Shown piece by piece: positions 45,022 through 54,848 of a stretch of 64,000 nt of DNA. Location of the stretch: positions 126,501-190,500 of the forward strand of contig NZ_FWXF01000003.1 of NCBI RefSeq assembly GCF_900176285.1, in the 5' to 3' direction. The stretch is from Desulfacinum hydrothermale DSM 13146. Lineage in GTDB: Bacteria > Desulfobacterota > Syntrophobacteria > Syntrophobacterales > DSM-9756. The notes under the pieces were generated by a model. The model was not told where the DNA came from and ran no database searches. It saw only the letters and a list, made by a program, of their open reading frames with translations. Made by a program: the position numbers and the translations under genes. Numbering within the stretch: the stretch's first letter is position 1; each line of letters begins with the position of its first letter.

Positions 45022-46611
45022 TTAAATGCTGATGGAGCGAACCCGCCTCTGGACCAACAGGTAATCGAAGATGAGCCGCGAGACGATGATGGCCGTAAAA
45101 AGGCTGGCCACGATACCGATACTCAAGGTCACCGCAAAGCCCTTGACCGGGCCGGTTCCGAACTGGAACAGAACCACGGCGGCGATCAAGGTGGTGATGT
45201 TGGCATCCAGGATGGTGAGCGTGGCCCGAGCGAACCCGGCATCCACGGCGGCCCGCGGCGTCTTGCCCAGCCGCAGCTCCTCACGGATGCGCTCGAAGAT
45301 GAGCACGTTGGCGTCCACCGCCATGCCGATGGTCAAGATGATACCCGCGATGCCCGGCAGGGTGAGGGTCGCCCGGAACGCCGCCAGGGCGGCCATGATC
45401 AGCACCACGTTCAGGACAAGGGCCACGTTGGCGATCACCCCCGAGACCCGATAGTAAACGGCCATGAAAAGCAGAATCAGCACAGATCCCACCACCATGG
45501 ACAGAAAGCCCTGATGGATGGAATCGGCGCCCAGGGAGGGGCCCACGGTCCGCTCTTCCAGAATCGTCACAGGGGCCGGCAGCGCGCCCGCTCTCAGGAC
45601 GATGGCCAGATCCCGGGCCTCTTCCATGCTGAAGGACCCCGTGATGCTGGCGCGCCCTCCGCCGATCTTTTCCTGGATGACCGGGGCCGAATACACCACA
45701 CCGTCCAGCACGATGGCCAGCCGTTCCTTCACATGCTCCCCGGTGATCCTTTCAAACAGGCGGGCGCCTTGCGGATCGAACTCCAGTGCCACGTACGGCG
45801 TGTTGTATTGCGTGTCGATCCGAACGCTGGCGTTGGTGATGTATTCGCCGGTCATGAGGGTGCGGTCCTTGAGGGCGATCTTGGTCTCGAAGGTCCGGCC
45901 CGTGTTGGGATCGAATCGCTTCATGGGATGGACGCGGACACCGGGCGGCAGGGACTTGGCGTTGGGATCCACCCCTTCGGCCACCAGCTTGAATTCCAAC
46001 AGGGCGGTCTTTCCGATCAGATCGATGGCCCTCTGGGGATCCTTGACCCCGGGAAGCTGCACCAAGATACGGTCCTCACCTTGCGGCCGAATATCCGGCT
46101 CACTCACACCAAACTGGTCGATGCGGTTGCGGATGGTCTCCAATGCCTGCTTCACAGCCAGATCCCGGATGCGGGCCGCTTCCTTTTCGGAAATACGACA
46201 AAGCACGGTGGTGGCACCCTCTTCCGTTGCCGCCGCCACCCAATCCAGGATCGGAAACTGCTTTTCGACCAGAGACCTCAAGGAGTCCAGAGCGCCCGCG
46301 TCGGCCAACTCCACCTGGATATCCCCGCCCTTGGTGCGCTTGATGGTCCGAAAGGGAATCCGCTCACTGCGCAGGGTATCCTTCATCTCATCCACCAGGC
46401 GCTCCACCGTCGTGCGCACAGCTTCGTCCGCCTGCACTTCCAGAACCAGGTGCATCCCTCCCTGCAGGTCCAAGCCCAGATGGATCTTGTCATTGGGCAA
46501 TGTCTCCTTCCACCACGCAGGCAAGGAGGCATTGAGAGACGGCAGCAGGTAGACGATTGCAACCAGCATCACCCCAGCGATCAGAATGGCTCGCCACCGT
46601 AAGTCCTTCAA
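45022..46611 (-). CDS. secD: Protein translocase subunit SecD
   Basis: 529-residue partner of SecF. An N-terminal helix, a large periplasmic domain (about 35-330, with LGLDLQGGMHLVLEV and a Lys/Asp-rich region) and five C-terminal helices (about 350-525) with GIAGIILTIGMAVDANVLIFERIREELR and the essential aspartate, ANITTLIAAVVLFQFGTGPVKGFAVTLSIG. Length is normal for the short SecD type. It lies about 42 bases before secF in one unit. Confidence 0.97.
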   Translation of the reverse strand: MKDLRWRAILIAGVMLVAIVYLLPSLNASLPAWWKETLPNDKIHLGLDLQGGMHLVLEVQADEAVRTTVERLVDEMKDTLRSERIPFRTIKRTKGGDIQVELADAGALDSLRSLVEKQFPILDWVAAATEEGATTVLCRISEKEAARIRDLAVKQALETIRNRIDQFGVSEPDIRPQGEDRILVQLPGVKDPQRAIDLIGKTALLEFKLVAEGVDPNAKSLPPGVRVHPMKRFDPNTGRTFETKIALKDRTLMTGEYITNASVRIDTQYNTPYVALEFDPQGARLFERITGEHVKERLAIVLDGVVYSAPVIQEKIGGGRASITGSFSMEEARDLAIVLRAGALPAPVTILEERTVGPSLGADSIHQGFLSMVVGSVLILLFMAVYYRVSGVIANVALVLNVVLIMAALAAFRATLTLPGIAGIILTIGMAVDANVLIFERIREELRLGKTPRAAVDAGFARATLTILDANITTLIAAVVLFQFGTGPVKGFAVTLSIGIVASLFTAIIVSRLIFDYLLVQRRVRSISI

Positions 46612-46726
46612 TCCACGTCCTCCTTAATACAACACACGATCCGTCCCATCCGTGGTCGTGACCCGCCAAAACATGTGAACACTCCCTTGGGAGCGCCCTG
46701 AGTCCGGAGCGAGCCCAAGCGGGCTG

Positions 46727-46916
46727 CCCCTAGGAGCCTGTCCGATAACGCCCAGGTTGCTCCCTGCGGGCCCGTGTTGTCGGCCTAACTTTGCGGGAGT
46801 AGCAGCGGGTTCCGAACCCGCCCCCTACCAAGCTCAAAAACATCGCATGGCACAGTCGAATGGCATTTGTCAGAAGGGCCCAAAGGCCAAGAGGCCATTG
46901 TCAGCCAACTTCCCAG
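46727..46916. repeat. Dispersed fold-back repeat, copy 3
   Basis: Begins CTAGGAGCCTGTCCGATAACG and ends ...GGCCATTGTCAGCCAACTTCC. It holds the GCGGGTTC/GAACCCGC centre (46804-46823) and the block TTTGTCAGAA...GGCCAAGAGGCC shared with copies 2 and 4. It fills most of the 390-base gap between yajC and secD; the rest of the gap holds nothing I recognise. Confidence 0.7.
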
Positions 46917-47004
46917 GATGCTTTCCGCTTCACGACCGTTTCCAGAAGGAACGATCCCTTCCGACAGCCGCATCACCTTCCGGCCGATCCGCTGCCATGG
47001 AGCA

Positions 47005-47358
47005 TCAGGCGCCGTTTTCCGCCTTGTTTTCCCCGCGGCTCAGAAGCGCAGCCACGTAGCCTCGCTGAACCTTCACGCGGACCTTGTCCGCGATTTCCAA
47101 AGTCACCACGGCATCCGTAAGCCCCGTGATCCTCCCCTGCAAGCCGCCCTGGGTGACCACCACGTCTCCCTTCTTCAGGTTGGCCAGCATGTTGCGGTGC
47201 TCTTTCTGGCGTTTCTGCTGGGGCCGGATCAGCAGGAAATAGAAGATGACCACCATGAGGATCAAGGGTGCAAAGGCCGCCAAGCCGCCTCCGGCCGCCT
47301 GTCCTGCGCCTCCCTGTCCTGCGCTACCCATAGCGTGAGCCACACTGAAAAGATCCAT
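47005..47358 (-). CDS. yajC: Preprotein translocase subunit YajC
   Basis: 117-residue single-pass protein of the SecDF-YajC complex. After a glycine/alanine-rich N-terminus comes one helix (about 26-45: FAPLILMVVIFYFLLIRPQQK) with the invariant RPQQK end, then the conserved cytoplasmic domain LKKGDVVVTQGGLQGRI. The ATG at 47358 with GGAGG five bases upstream is chosen over one four codons earlier. It has its own promoter inside the end of tgt. Confidence 0.95.
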   Translation of the reverse strand: MDLFSVAHAMGSAGQGGAGQAAGGGLAAFAPLILMVVIFYFLLIRPQQKRQKEHRNMLANLKKGDVVVTQGGLQGRITGLTDAVVTLEIADKVRVKVQRGYVAALLSRGENKAENGA

Positions 47359-47418
47359 CGATTCCTCCATTTAATTCACTGCTCCACAAGAAAACGCTTC
47401 CCATTGGGCAATCGAACC

Positions 47419-47447
47419 CTTAAACGATATTTTCCCCGTTTTGTCAA
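47419..47447 (-). promoter_or_regulatory. yajC: Sigma-70 promoter of yajC-secDF
   Basis: Perfect TTGACA, 17 bases, TTTAAG (4 of 6) on the minus strand. The -35 box overlaps the tgt stop codon. Transcription would start about 54 bases before the yajC ATG, so Sec genes can be expressed independently of queA-tgt. Confidence 0.6.
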
Positions 47448-48568
47448 TCGCTGGTCCCACCCCCGTCGCGGTTCGCGTAGAATCGGCGCCGCCACTCGGC
47501 AAAGGCCCCCGCTTCCAGGCTGTGGCGGATCTGCTCCATGAGGCCCAGATAGTAGTGCAGGTTGTGAAGGGTGTTCAGCCGATAGGCCAGGAGCTCGCGC
47601 GCCATGAACAGGTGGCGGAGGTACGCCCTGGAAAAGTGGCGGCAGGTGTAACACCCGCATCCGTCTTCGATGGGACGCGGATCATCGGCATAGCGGGCGT
47701 TCTTGATCTGGATCGATCCCCAAGAGGTGAAGAGCATACCATTGCGGGCATTGCGTGTGGGCATGACGCAATCGAACATGTCCACGCCGCAACGAACCCC
47801 CTCCACCAAGTCCTCGGGCGTCCCCACGCCCATCAGGTACCGAGGCTTGTCGGCAGGCAGCAGCGGAGCTACGTTTTCCAGGACCGCCAACATCTCCTCT
47901 TTGGGCTCCCCCACGGACAAGCTCCCGATGGCATAGCCGGGCAAGTCCAATGCCGCCAGCTGTTCGAGACACGCCCTGCGCAGATCCAGAAAGGTGCTAC
48001 CCTGAACGATCCCGAACAGCGCCTGGTCCTCCCTCCCATGCGCCTCCAGGCAGCGTCGAGCCCACCGCACCGTCCGCTCCATGGAGGCCTTGGCATATGC
48101 GTAGGTCACCGGGTAAGGCGTGCATTCATCAAAGCACATGGCGATGTCCGATCCCAGGGCTTCCTGAATCTCCACGGACTTTTCGGGCGTGATGACATGG
48201 CGGGATCCATCGATATGGGACTGAAACGAGACCCCCTCCTCCTCGATGGTGCGGATCTTTGCCAAGCTGAAGACTTGAAACCCGCCGCTGTCGGTCAGGA
48301 TGGCGCCTTTCCAACCCATGAACTGGTGGAGACCGCCCAACCGGGCGATGCGTTCCGCCCCGGGTCTCAGGTAGAGGTGGTATGTGTTGCCCAGGAGGAT
48401 GCGAGCCCCCAGGTCTTCCACCTCCTGAGGCGTCAGGCTCTTGACGGTGGCCTGCGTCCCCACGGGCATGAAGACGGGGGTTTCCACCACCCCGTGGGTG
48501 GTGCGAAAGCGCCCTCGGCGGGCGTGTGATTCCCTGTCCCGGCAGATGAGTTCAAAATGCACCAGCAT
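47444..48568 (-). CDS. tgt: tRNA-guanine transglycosylase
   Basis: 374-residue enzyme that exchanges guanine 34 for preQ1 in tRNAs with GUN anticodons. The barrel has [15 protein letters not shown] with the catalytic aspartate (near 91), the nucleophile region [31 protein letters not shown], and the zinc site [18 protein letters not shown]. Length is canonical. It follows queA by about 15 bases, the classical queuosine pair. Confidence 0.97.
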   Translation of the reverse strand: MLVHFELICRDRESHARRGRFRTTHGVVETPVFMPVGTQATVKSLTPQEVEDLGARILLGNTYHLYLRPGAERIARLGGLHQFMGWKGAILTDSGGFQVFSLAKIRTIEEEGVSFQSHIDGSRHVITPEKSVEIQEALGSDIAMCFDECTPYPVTYAYAKASMERTVRWARRCLEAHGREDQALFGIVQGSTFLDLRRACLEQLAALDLPGYAIGSLSVGEPKEEMLAVLENVAPLLPADKPRYLMGVGTPEDLVEGVRCGVDMFDCVMPTRNARNGMLFTSWGSIQIKNARYADDPRPIEDGCGCYTCRHFSRAYLRHLFMARELLAYRLNTLHNLHYYLGLMEQIRHSLEAGAFAEWRRRFYANRDGGGTSD

Positions 48569-48583
48569 GTCCTTTCCCAGGGG

Positions 48584-49639
48584 TTACAGGATGAGCATGG
48601 CGTCGCCATAGCTGAAAAATCGATAGCGCCGCTCCACCGCCTGGCGGTAAGCCGCCAGGATCCTTTCTCGTCCCGCAAAGGCGGATACCAGAAGGATGAG
48701 CGACGTCTTGGGCAGGTGGAAGTTGGTGATCATGGCGTCCACCACCCGGAAGCGATACCCGGGATAGATGTAGTGGCGGCAAAGGCCCGACCACGCCCGG
48801 ACCTCCCCGCAACGGGCGGCCACCCATTCCAGAGTCCGCACGACGGTGGTGCCCACCGCCACCACCCGCCGTCCCTCCAATTGGGCCGAACGAACCGCCT
48901 CGGCCGCCTGGGAGGAAATCTCCGCGTATTCGGCGTGCATGGTGTGTTCCCGGATATCCCGGACGCGAATGGGCGCGAAGGTGCCATAGCCCACGTGGAG
49001 GGTCAGCCTGGCCGTACGAACCCCAGCGCCTTCCAAATCCCTGAGCAACTCCTCCGTAAAGTGCAGTCCCGCCGTGGGAGCCGCCACGGCCCCGGGGCGG
49101 TGTGCATAGACGGTCTGATAGCGGTGCCGGTCCTCATGCAGCTGCGCGCGATTGTCCCTCTCAATGTAGGGCGGAAGCGGCACCCTGCCCCATTTTTCCA
49201 AGGCGTCCAAGAGATCGTCACAATGGAAGAGCACCCGCGCCCGGCCGTCCACTGGATCGGAGAGTACGGTGACTTGCAGGGTTTCTTCCAGCCGGAGGCG
49301 CATTCCCTTGCGGGGCGGCTTGGATGCCTTGACAAGGCAGGTGTAGCCTTCCCGCCGGCCCGCTTCCGGGTCCTGATAGGGATCCAGGACCAGCAGCTCC
49401 ACGCGGCCCCCGGTTTCTTTTCGCCCCAACAGCCGGGCGGGCACCACCTGGGTGTCGTTGACCACCAGCAGGTCTCCGGGGCGAAGATAGTCCTTCACAT
49501 CCGAAAAGGACCGGTGTTCCACAGCCCCGGTCGTCCTGTGAAGGACCAGCAACCGGCAGGCATCCCGACTGGCATCCGGGTGCTGCGCCACCAGGTGCTG
49601 GGGTAGCGCGTAGTCGTAATCGTCCAGGTTGTAGGCCAT
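48584..49639 (-). CDS. queA: S-adenosylmethionine:tRNA ribosyltransferase-isomerase
   Basis: 351-residue enzyme converting preQ1 in tRNA to epoxyqueuosine, the step after Tgt. Family stretches: YDYALPQHLVAQHPDASRDACRLLVL, RPGDLLVVNDTQVVPARLLG, VAAPTAGLHFTEELL and the C-terminal HLPKTSLILLVSAFAGRE. It begins right after the DUF2065 stop and is followed by tgt, so all three form one unit. Confidence 0.97.
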   Translation of the reverse strand: MAYNLDDYDYALPQHLVAQHPDASRDACRLLVLHRTTGAVEHRSFSDVKDYLRPGDLLVVNDTQVVPARLLGRKETGGRVELLVLDPYQDPEAGRREGYTCLVKASKPPRKGMRLRLEETLQVTVLSDPVDGRARVLFHCDDLLDALEKWGRVPLPPYIERDNRAQLHEDRHRYQTVYAHRPGAVAAPTAGLHFTEELLRDLEGAGVRTARLTLHVGYGTFAPIRVRDIREHTMHAEYAEISSQAAEAVRSAQLEGRRVVAVGTTVVRTLEWVAARCGEVRAWSGLCRHYIYPGYRFRVVDAMITNFHLPKTSLILLVSAFAGRERILAAYRQAVERRYRFFSYGDAMLIL

Positions 49640-49837
49640 TCAAGGCGCTCCGTGCCGGCGTCCCAGATAGACCAGTCCCAATCCCACCGCCATGAGAACA
49701 CCGCCCATAAGCCGCAGCTGATCGGAAGGGAGCCTCGCGATGTGCTTCAGCCACTGCTTGATCCGATCCGGAAAGGCCGCATAGGGAAGCCCTTCCAGAA
49801 AGCACACAAGCCCCAACGCTGTGAGAAGGTAGTCCAT
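49640..49837 (-). CDS. DUF2065 small membrane protein
   Basis: 65-residue protein with two hydrophobic helices (about 3-20 and 42-60) separated by the conserved FPDRIKQWLKHIARLP stretch, the DUF2065 pattern. It is predicted to span the inner membrane twice. Members are often near hflK/hflC or tRNA-modification genes, and no function is established. Its stop codon touches the queA start codon, so the two are coupled. Confidence 0.85.
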   Translation of the reverse strand: MDYLLTALGLVCFLEGLPYAAFPDRIKQWLKHIARLPSDQLRLMGGVLMAVGLGLVYLGRRHGAP

Positions 49838-49875
49838 TCGGGTCCGCCTTTCCTATTGCAATCCATTTGATTTTC

Positions 49876-49904
49876 TTGGCAATCAAGCGCCGATGCCCTA
49901 TCAT
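49876..49904 (+). promoter_or_regulatory. alr: Sigma-70 promoter of alr-argS
   Basis: TTGGCA (5 of 6), exactly 17 bases, TATCAT (5 of 6). The start would be near 49911, about 57 bases before the alr GTG. The divergent queA unit must start from the same 130-base gap, but I see no comparably good box for it. Confidence 0.65.
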
Positions 49905-49967
49905 AGCCTCTTTGTTTTGTAAAGAACGGCCGATCCGGTTTCACGAGTCGAAGACAGGGAGGATGCA

Positions 49968-51101
49968 GTGGCACTCAACTGGGTGGAAATCGATCTGGCG
50001 GCTTTGCGACACAACTTTCAGCAGGCCAAGGACAGAATTTCGAAGGACACGGCGATCCTGGCCGTGGTCAAGTCGGACGCCTACGGGCATGGGATGGTTC
50101 CCGTGGCAAGGGAACTGGCCGCCATGGGCGCTCGTTTTTTCGGCGTGAGCAAGTTCTGGGAAGCCATGGCCCTTCGCGATGCGCACATCACCCAGCCCAT
50201 CCTGGTGCTGGTCGGCATTGAGGCCCAGGACTGCGAAGACGCCATTCGTCTCGGCATCCGGCCCGCTCTGTACCGGCTCGATCACGCGCAAAGGCTCAAT
50301 GACACCGCCCGCAAGCTGCAAACCCGGGCCAAGGTTCATGTGAAGGTGGATACCGGCATGGGACGGCTCGGCGTGCCGTTGTCGGAGCTGGAATCTTTCT
50401 TGAAAGGACTGGGAGGCTTCGAGCACCTGGAGGTGGAAGGGGTCTTTTCCCATTTCGCCACCGCCGATGAGCGGGACAAACACTACAGCGCTTTGCAGAT
50501 GGAGCGCTTTTCCCGGGCGCTGGATCTTTTCCGAAGGCACCGCGTCCCCTTCACCTACGCCCACATGGCCAACAGCGCCGGGACACTGGATCTGCCCGGA
50601 GCCCACCACCAGCTGGTGCGACCGGGCATCATGCTCTACGGATCGCCTCCTTCCCATGAGCTTCATCACCCGGCACATCTCAAGCCCGTGATGAGCCTCA
50701 AGGCCCGCGTGGTCCAGGTCAAACAAGTCCCCCAAGGACATCCCATCGGATACGGTAGAACCTTCACCGCCCCCCAGGACATGCGCTTGGCCACCGTTCC
50801 CGTGGGATACGACGACGGGCTTCCGCGCCTCCTTTCCAACAAGGGTTCCGTTCTTATCCGCGGGCAGCGCGCTCCCATCGTGGGACGCGTCTCCATGAAC
50901 ATGATCACGGTGGATGTCAGCGCCATCGCCGAGGTGCGGGAAGACGACGAAGTGGTGGTGCTGGGAAGCCAGGGATCGGAACGGATCACCGCCGACGAAA
51001 TCGCAGCCCTTTGCGGCACCATCAGCTACGAGATCTACTGCAATGTGGGCAAGAATCCACAGCGCCTCTTTGTCAATGCGAGCGCCGGTCTTGCATCCTG
51101 A
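49968..51101 (+). CDS. alr: Alanine racemase
   Basis: 377-residue PLP enzyme making D-alanine for peptidoglycan. The PLP lysine is K35 in AVVKSDAYGHG, typical of the N-terminal TIM barrel. VHVKVDTGMGRLG and the second catalytic region GYDDGLPRLLSN ... RVSMNMITVDVS follow, with the C-terminal beta domain ending in YEIYCNVG. The start is GTG at 49968 with GGGAGG upstream. It precedes argS by about 60 bases. Confidence 0.97.
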   Translation: MALNWVEIDLAALRHNFQQAKDRISKDTAILAVVKSDAYGHGMVPVARELAAMGARFFGVSKFWEAMALRDAHITQPILVLVGIEAQDCEDAIRLGIRPALYRLDHAQRLNDTARKLQTRAKVHVKVDTGMGRLGVPLSELESFLKGLGGFEHLEVEGVFSHFATADERDKHYSALQMERFSRALDLFRRHRVPFTYAHMANSAGTLDLPGAHHQLVRPGIMLYGSPPSHELHHPAHLKPVMSLKARVVQVKQVPQGHPIGYGRTFTAPQDMRLATVPVGYDDGLPRLLSNKGSVLIRGQRAPIVGRVSMNMITVDVSAIAEVREDDEVVVLGSQGSERITADEIAALCGTISYEIYCNVGKNPQRLFVNASAGLAS

Positions 51102-51161
51102 TTCGGGCGGGTCTATAAAGCGTGTCTTTGTCACCAACGTACCCAATGGGAGGACCCACAC

Positions 51162-52835
51162 ATGGCATTGATCCGCGAACGACTCACGCACATGCTGCAG
51201 CGCGCCGTCCAGGACCTGCTGCGGGATTCCGGCATCTCCAATGAGCAAGACCTGCGGGTGGAGCTGGAAATTCCCAAGATTTCCGATCACGGTGACTACG
51301 CCACCAATGCGGCCATGGTCCTGACCAAGCCGCTGCGACGCAACCCGCGGGAGATCGCCCAGGCGATCATCGACAGGATGGAAGGCCGCCACGAACTGCT
51401 CGCCAGCGTGGAGATCGCCGGCCCGGGATTCATCAATTTCTTCATCCGCCCGGAGGCCTGGGCGGATGTGGTCCGAGACATCCACGCCAAGGCCGACGCC
51501 TACGGCCTGCAGGACCTGGGAGGGGGGAAGCGTTTCCAGGTGGAATTCGTGAGCGCCAATCCCACGGGCCCGCTGCACATCGGCCACGGCCGGGGAGCCG
51601 CCATCGGCGATGTGCTGGCCAACATCCTCCGCGCATGCGGCTACCAGGTGGACAAGGAGTACTACATCAACGACGCAGGAAAGCAGATGCAGACCCTGGG
51701 CCGAAGCCTCTACCTGCGGTACCTGGAAGCCCTGGGAGTTCCCATCGATTTTCCCGACGACCACTATCGGGGCGACTACATGAAGGATCTGGCCCGGGAG
51801 GTTGTGGGTCAGATGGGGGATCGTTACAAGGACACGCCCGAGGACGAGGCCCTGCCCTTCTTTACCAAGTACGCCGGGGACCACATCCTGGACGGCATCC
51901 GCCAAGACCTGGAAGCCTTCGGCGTCCGCCACGACGTCTGGTTCAGCGAACAAAGCCTGCACGATGCAGGGGAAGTGCAAAAGACCATCGAGGCCCTGGA
52001 ACAAGCCGGCTACATCTATGAAGAGGACGGAGCCAAATGGTTCCGGAGCACCGCCTTCGGCGACGAGAAGGACCGGGTGGTGGTTCGAGCCAACGGCTTG
52101 ACCACCTATTTTGCCGCCGACCTGGCCTACCACAAGAACAAATTCGAAAGGGACTACGATACGGTCATCGACGTCTGGGGCGCCGACCACCACGGCTATG
52201 TGGCGCGCATGAGCGCAGGCATCCAGGCGTTGGGGCGCAAGGCGTCGGACCTGCGGATCATCCTGGTGCAACTGGTGAACCTGCTGCGCGGAGGAAAGCC
52301 CGTGGCCATGTCCACCCGAGCGGGTGAGTTCGTCACCCTCCGAGAGGTGGTGGACGAAGTGGGAAAAGATGCGGCCCGCTTCATCTTCCTCACCCGCCGC
52401 TCCGACAGCCCCCTGGACTTCGACCTGGAAGTGGCCAAGATGCAGAGCAACGACAACCCGGTCTACTACGTCCAGTACGCCCATGCCCGCTTGTGCAGCG
52501 TCTTTCAGGTGGCCCGGGAAAAAGGGGTTCCCTGCTCCTGGAGCGTTCCACCGGACCTCTCCCCCCTCACCCACCCCAAAGAACTTGAACTGATGAAACT
52601 ACTGGGCGAATATCCCCAGGTGGTGGCGGCGTCGGCGCTCCAATTGGAGCCGCACCGGATCCCTTACTACTTGAACGAGCTGGTTTCGTGCTTTCACAGC
52701 TACTACAACCAGAACAGGATCCTGGGAGAAGAGGAAGCGACCACCCAGGCCCGCCTCTATCTGGCGGCTGCGGTGCGCACGGTGATCCGAAACGCCCTGG
52801 GGCTCCTGGGGGTGGATGCCCCGGAAAAGATGTAG
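51162..52835 (+). CDS. argS: Arginyl-tRNA synthetase
   Basis: 557-residue class I synthetase. It has the N-terminal Add-1 domain for the tRNA D loop (about 1-110), the HIGH motif in NPTGPLHIGHGRG (near 132), and KPVAMSTRAGEFVTL where the KMSKS motif would be; ArgRS commonly has this degenerate form. The C-terminal DALR anticodon domain includes YYVQYAHARLCSV and the terminal arginine-pocket helices. It is followed 32 bases later by the SPOR gene, an association frequent in Deltaproteobacteria. Confidence 0.97.
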   Translation: MALIRERLTHMLQRAVQDLLRDSGISNEQDLRVELEIPKISDHGDYATNAAMVLTKPLRRNPREIAQAIIDRMEGRHELLASVEIAGPGFINFFIRPEAWADVVRDIHAKADAYGLQDLGGGKRFQVEFVSANPTGPLHIGHGRGAAIGDVLANILRACGYQVDKEYYINDAGKQMQTLGRSLYLRYLEALGVPIDFPDDHYRGDYMKDLAREVVGQMGDRYKDTPEDEALPFFTKYAGDHILDGIRQDLEAFGVRHDVWFSEQSLHDAGEVQKTIEALEQAGYIYEEDGAKWFRSTAFGDEKDRVVVRANGLTTYFAADLAYHKNKFERDYDTVIDVWGADHHGYVARMSAGIQALGRKASDLRIILVQLVNLLRGGKPVAMSTRAGEFVTLREVVDEVGKDAARFIFLTRRSDSPLDFDLEVAKMQSNDNPVYYVQYAHARLCSVFQVAREKGVPCSWSVPPDLSPLTHPKELELMKLLGEYPQVVAASALQLEPHRIPYYLNELVSCFHSYYNQNRILGEEEATTQARLYLAAAVRTVIRNALGLLGVDAPEKM

Positions 52836-52867
52836 TCGTCTTCTGCCTGTGAGGGCGAGGTGCACTC

Positions 52868-53578
52868 ATGGCCCGCAACAAGGCACAAGCATCCAAACGC
52901 GGCACCCAGAGGGACCGGCCACGCGTCCGCCTATCCCTACAGCTGACCCTCGGCCAATGCGTGGTGTGTGCCCTGGTCTTCTTGGTGTGCCTGGCTTGGA
53001 TCTTTGTGGCGGGGATCCTGGTGGGAAGAACCAGCTCACCCCAGGGGGCTGACGTCTCCTGGATGCCCCCGCCCCTGGCCCATCTGTTGGGCCTGGACCG
53101 CCCACCCCCTGCGCCCGATCCCCACGCCGCGGACACTTGGCTGCCGCCGGAAAAGATCCTGGCTTCCCTCCAATTTGAAAAGACCCTTCCGCAAGAGACG
53201 AACAAAGCGCCGCGCGTATCTCCGGGCCCCTCCGCCCAGCCCGCGCCGGCACAAAAGGACGGCTCGTCGGCCCTCACCCAGGGGCAAGCCAACGGAACCC
53301 CCGCTCCGGAATCGTCCGAGGGGACCTACGCGCTGATGGTGGCGTCCATGCGGCACCGGGAAAACGCCTTGTCCATGGCGGATCGTCTGAAAAAAGAAGG
53401 CTACCAGCCCCAGGTGGAGCGTGTTTCCATGGGAGACCAAGACGTTTGGTACCGGGTGACCCTGGGCTCCTTCGCCTCCCGCCAGGAAGCCCTCGAGTTT
53501 GCAGCCCGGTTCAACCGGGAACAAAACCTGGAGGCCTTGGTGATCCAAAAGGAAGCACCCTCCGGCGAGTCCCCGTAG
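52868..53578 (+). CDS. SPOR-domain membrane protein
   Basis: 236 residues: a basic cytoplasmic tail (about 1-28), one helix (about 30-55, CVVCALVFLVCLAWIFVAGILV), a proline-rich periplasmic linker (about 60-148) and a SPOR domain (about 150-225, YALMVASMRHRENALSMADRL ... WYRVTLGSFASRQEALEFAARF). SPOR domains bind glycan strands stripped of stem peptides at division sites, so a septal role is likely. Probably in one transcript with alr-argS. Confidence 0.9.
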   Translation: MARNKAQASKRGTQRDRPRVRLSLQLTLGQCVVCALVFLVCLAWIFVAGILVGRTSSPQGADVSWMPPPLAHLLGLDRPPPAPDPHAADTWLPPEKILASLQFEKTLPQETNKAPRVSPGPSAQPAPAQKDGSSALTQGQANGTPAPESSEGTYALMVASMRHRENALSMADRLKKEGYQPQVERVSMGDQDVWYRVTLGSFASRQEALEFAARFNREQNLEALVIQKEAPSGESP

Positions 53579-53720
53579 CATCCAGCCTTTGCATGCGTCC
53601 TGGGACCACCATGGCCACCAGGAGATGGATCACGGGCCGAGGACGCCAAGCGGCGCAAGCCTCACACCTTCCTCACCCATCCCGCAGTGGGCCCGGCGGT
53701 GACTGTCTCTTTGAGGAACC

Positions 53721-54848
53721 TCATCGGGGCGGAATCTGCCCCGTCGATCCACGGAGACGGCCCAGGATGGAATGGGCGAAGCGGGCTTCCTCGTCGCCGT
53801 AGAACTTGATGTAGTGCTGGGCCGAGGCCTTGGCGAATCCCCGGTACGACTTGTGCTCCCCGCCGAATCCGGGATCGAATACCTGGATGCCCTCTTCAAT
53901 GGCATAACGGATGGGTTGATAGTAACAGGTGGCAAAATGCAGAAAGGGAACGGAACTAAACGTTCCCCAATAACGACCGTAGAGAAAGTCCTTTTTGCGA
54001 TAAAAGACGGCCAATGCCAGGAGATCCCCATCGCGTCGGGCCGCACAGAATAGGGTGCGATGCCGAAATCTTTCTCCCAGTAGGTGAAAAAACCTTCGGT
54101 TCAGGAAGGGCGGGATATCCCGGCCCATGTATTTGCGCCACGTATGGATATAGAAATCGTACATCCTGTCGTAGAATGCGTCCGGGGCATGGTCCCCTTG
54201 CAGGATCTCAATCCCGACGCCCTGGGCCTTGATGTCTCTCAATTCCCGCCGAATCTTGTGCCTTCGGCTGGACCGAAACGATTGAAGAAAGTCGTCGAAG
54301 GATCCATACCCCCGATTGGTCCACAGACAGTATTCACTCCGAATCCCCACATAACCCTTTTCCAGCAATACGTCATGAACTCCCGGAGCCGAATCCACGA
54401 AGAAATAGATCCGTGAGGTGGCAAGGCTGTTGGTATCACAGAGAAAATCGATGTAATCGCTCAGCACCGCATAGAGGCGCCTGGGATCCTGGCTCCTGCC
54501 GTAGAGCACCTTGTAGGCGGGCACGGGAGTCAGCGGCACGGTGGCCATGAGCCCAACGTGGTAGGGGTGACCCGTCAATTCCCCCAAAAACCGCAGCAGG
54601 CCTCCGTCGCCGAATTCCACCCAGGGCCGCAGCCGCTCGTACATCGGGGCGATGGCGATCAGGTCCCGCCCTTCGTAGATCAACACATGCCGCGGACGAA
54701 AGCCCCTCTCTTCCGTCAACACACCGGATTTTTCCAAACAATAGAGATACTCCCACTCCATCATGGGAGGCGCATTCCAGCACAGCCGGTTCCATAGGTC
54801 CGGGTCCACACGATCCACCCCGGAGACGATCTCAAAACGTACCGCCAT
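53721..54848 (-). CDS. FemAB-like GNAT-fold N-acyltransferase (DUF482/COG3146)
   Basis: 375-residue predicted N-acyltransferase. Two GNAT-like halves are visible, and the family hallmark near the C-terminus is VFDPGFGGEHKSYRGFAKASAQHYIKF. RSSRRHKIRREL and GRYWGTFSSVPFLHFATCYYQPI are further conserved stretches. FemAB-type enzymes transfer aminoacyl or acyl groups, often to envelope precursors; the substrate here is unknown. The ATG at 54848 (MAVRFEIVSG) has AAGGA five bases upstream. It faces the alr-argS-SPOR unit tail to tail. Confidence 0.82.
   Translation of the reverse strand: MAVRFEIVSGVDRVDPDLWNRLCWNAPPMMEWEYLYCLEKSGVLTEERGFRPRHVLIYEGRDLIAIAPMYERLRPWVEFGDGGLLRFLGELTGHPYHVGLMATVPLTPVPAYKVLYGRSQDPRRLYAVLSDYIDFLCDTNSLATSRIYFFVDSAPGVHDVLLEKGYVGIRSEYCLWTNRGYGSFDDFLQSFRSSRRHKIRRELRDIKAQGVGIEILQGDHAPDAFYDRMYDFYIHTWRKYMGRDIPPFLNRRFFHLLGERFRHRTLFCAARRDGDLLALAVFYRKKDFLYGRYWGTFSSVPFLHFATCYYQPIRYAIEEGIQVFDPGFGGEHKSYRGFAKASAQHYIKFYGDEEARFAHSILGRLRGSTGQIPPR

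Noticed and set aside
49890-49915. Promoter for DUF2065-queA on the minus strand
   Set aside because: A TATGAT box exists, but no -35 hexamer at an acceptable distance.
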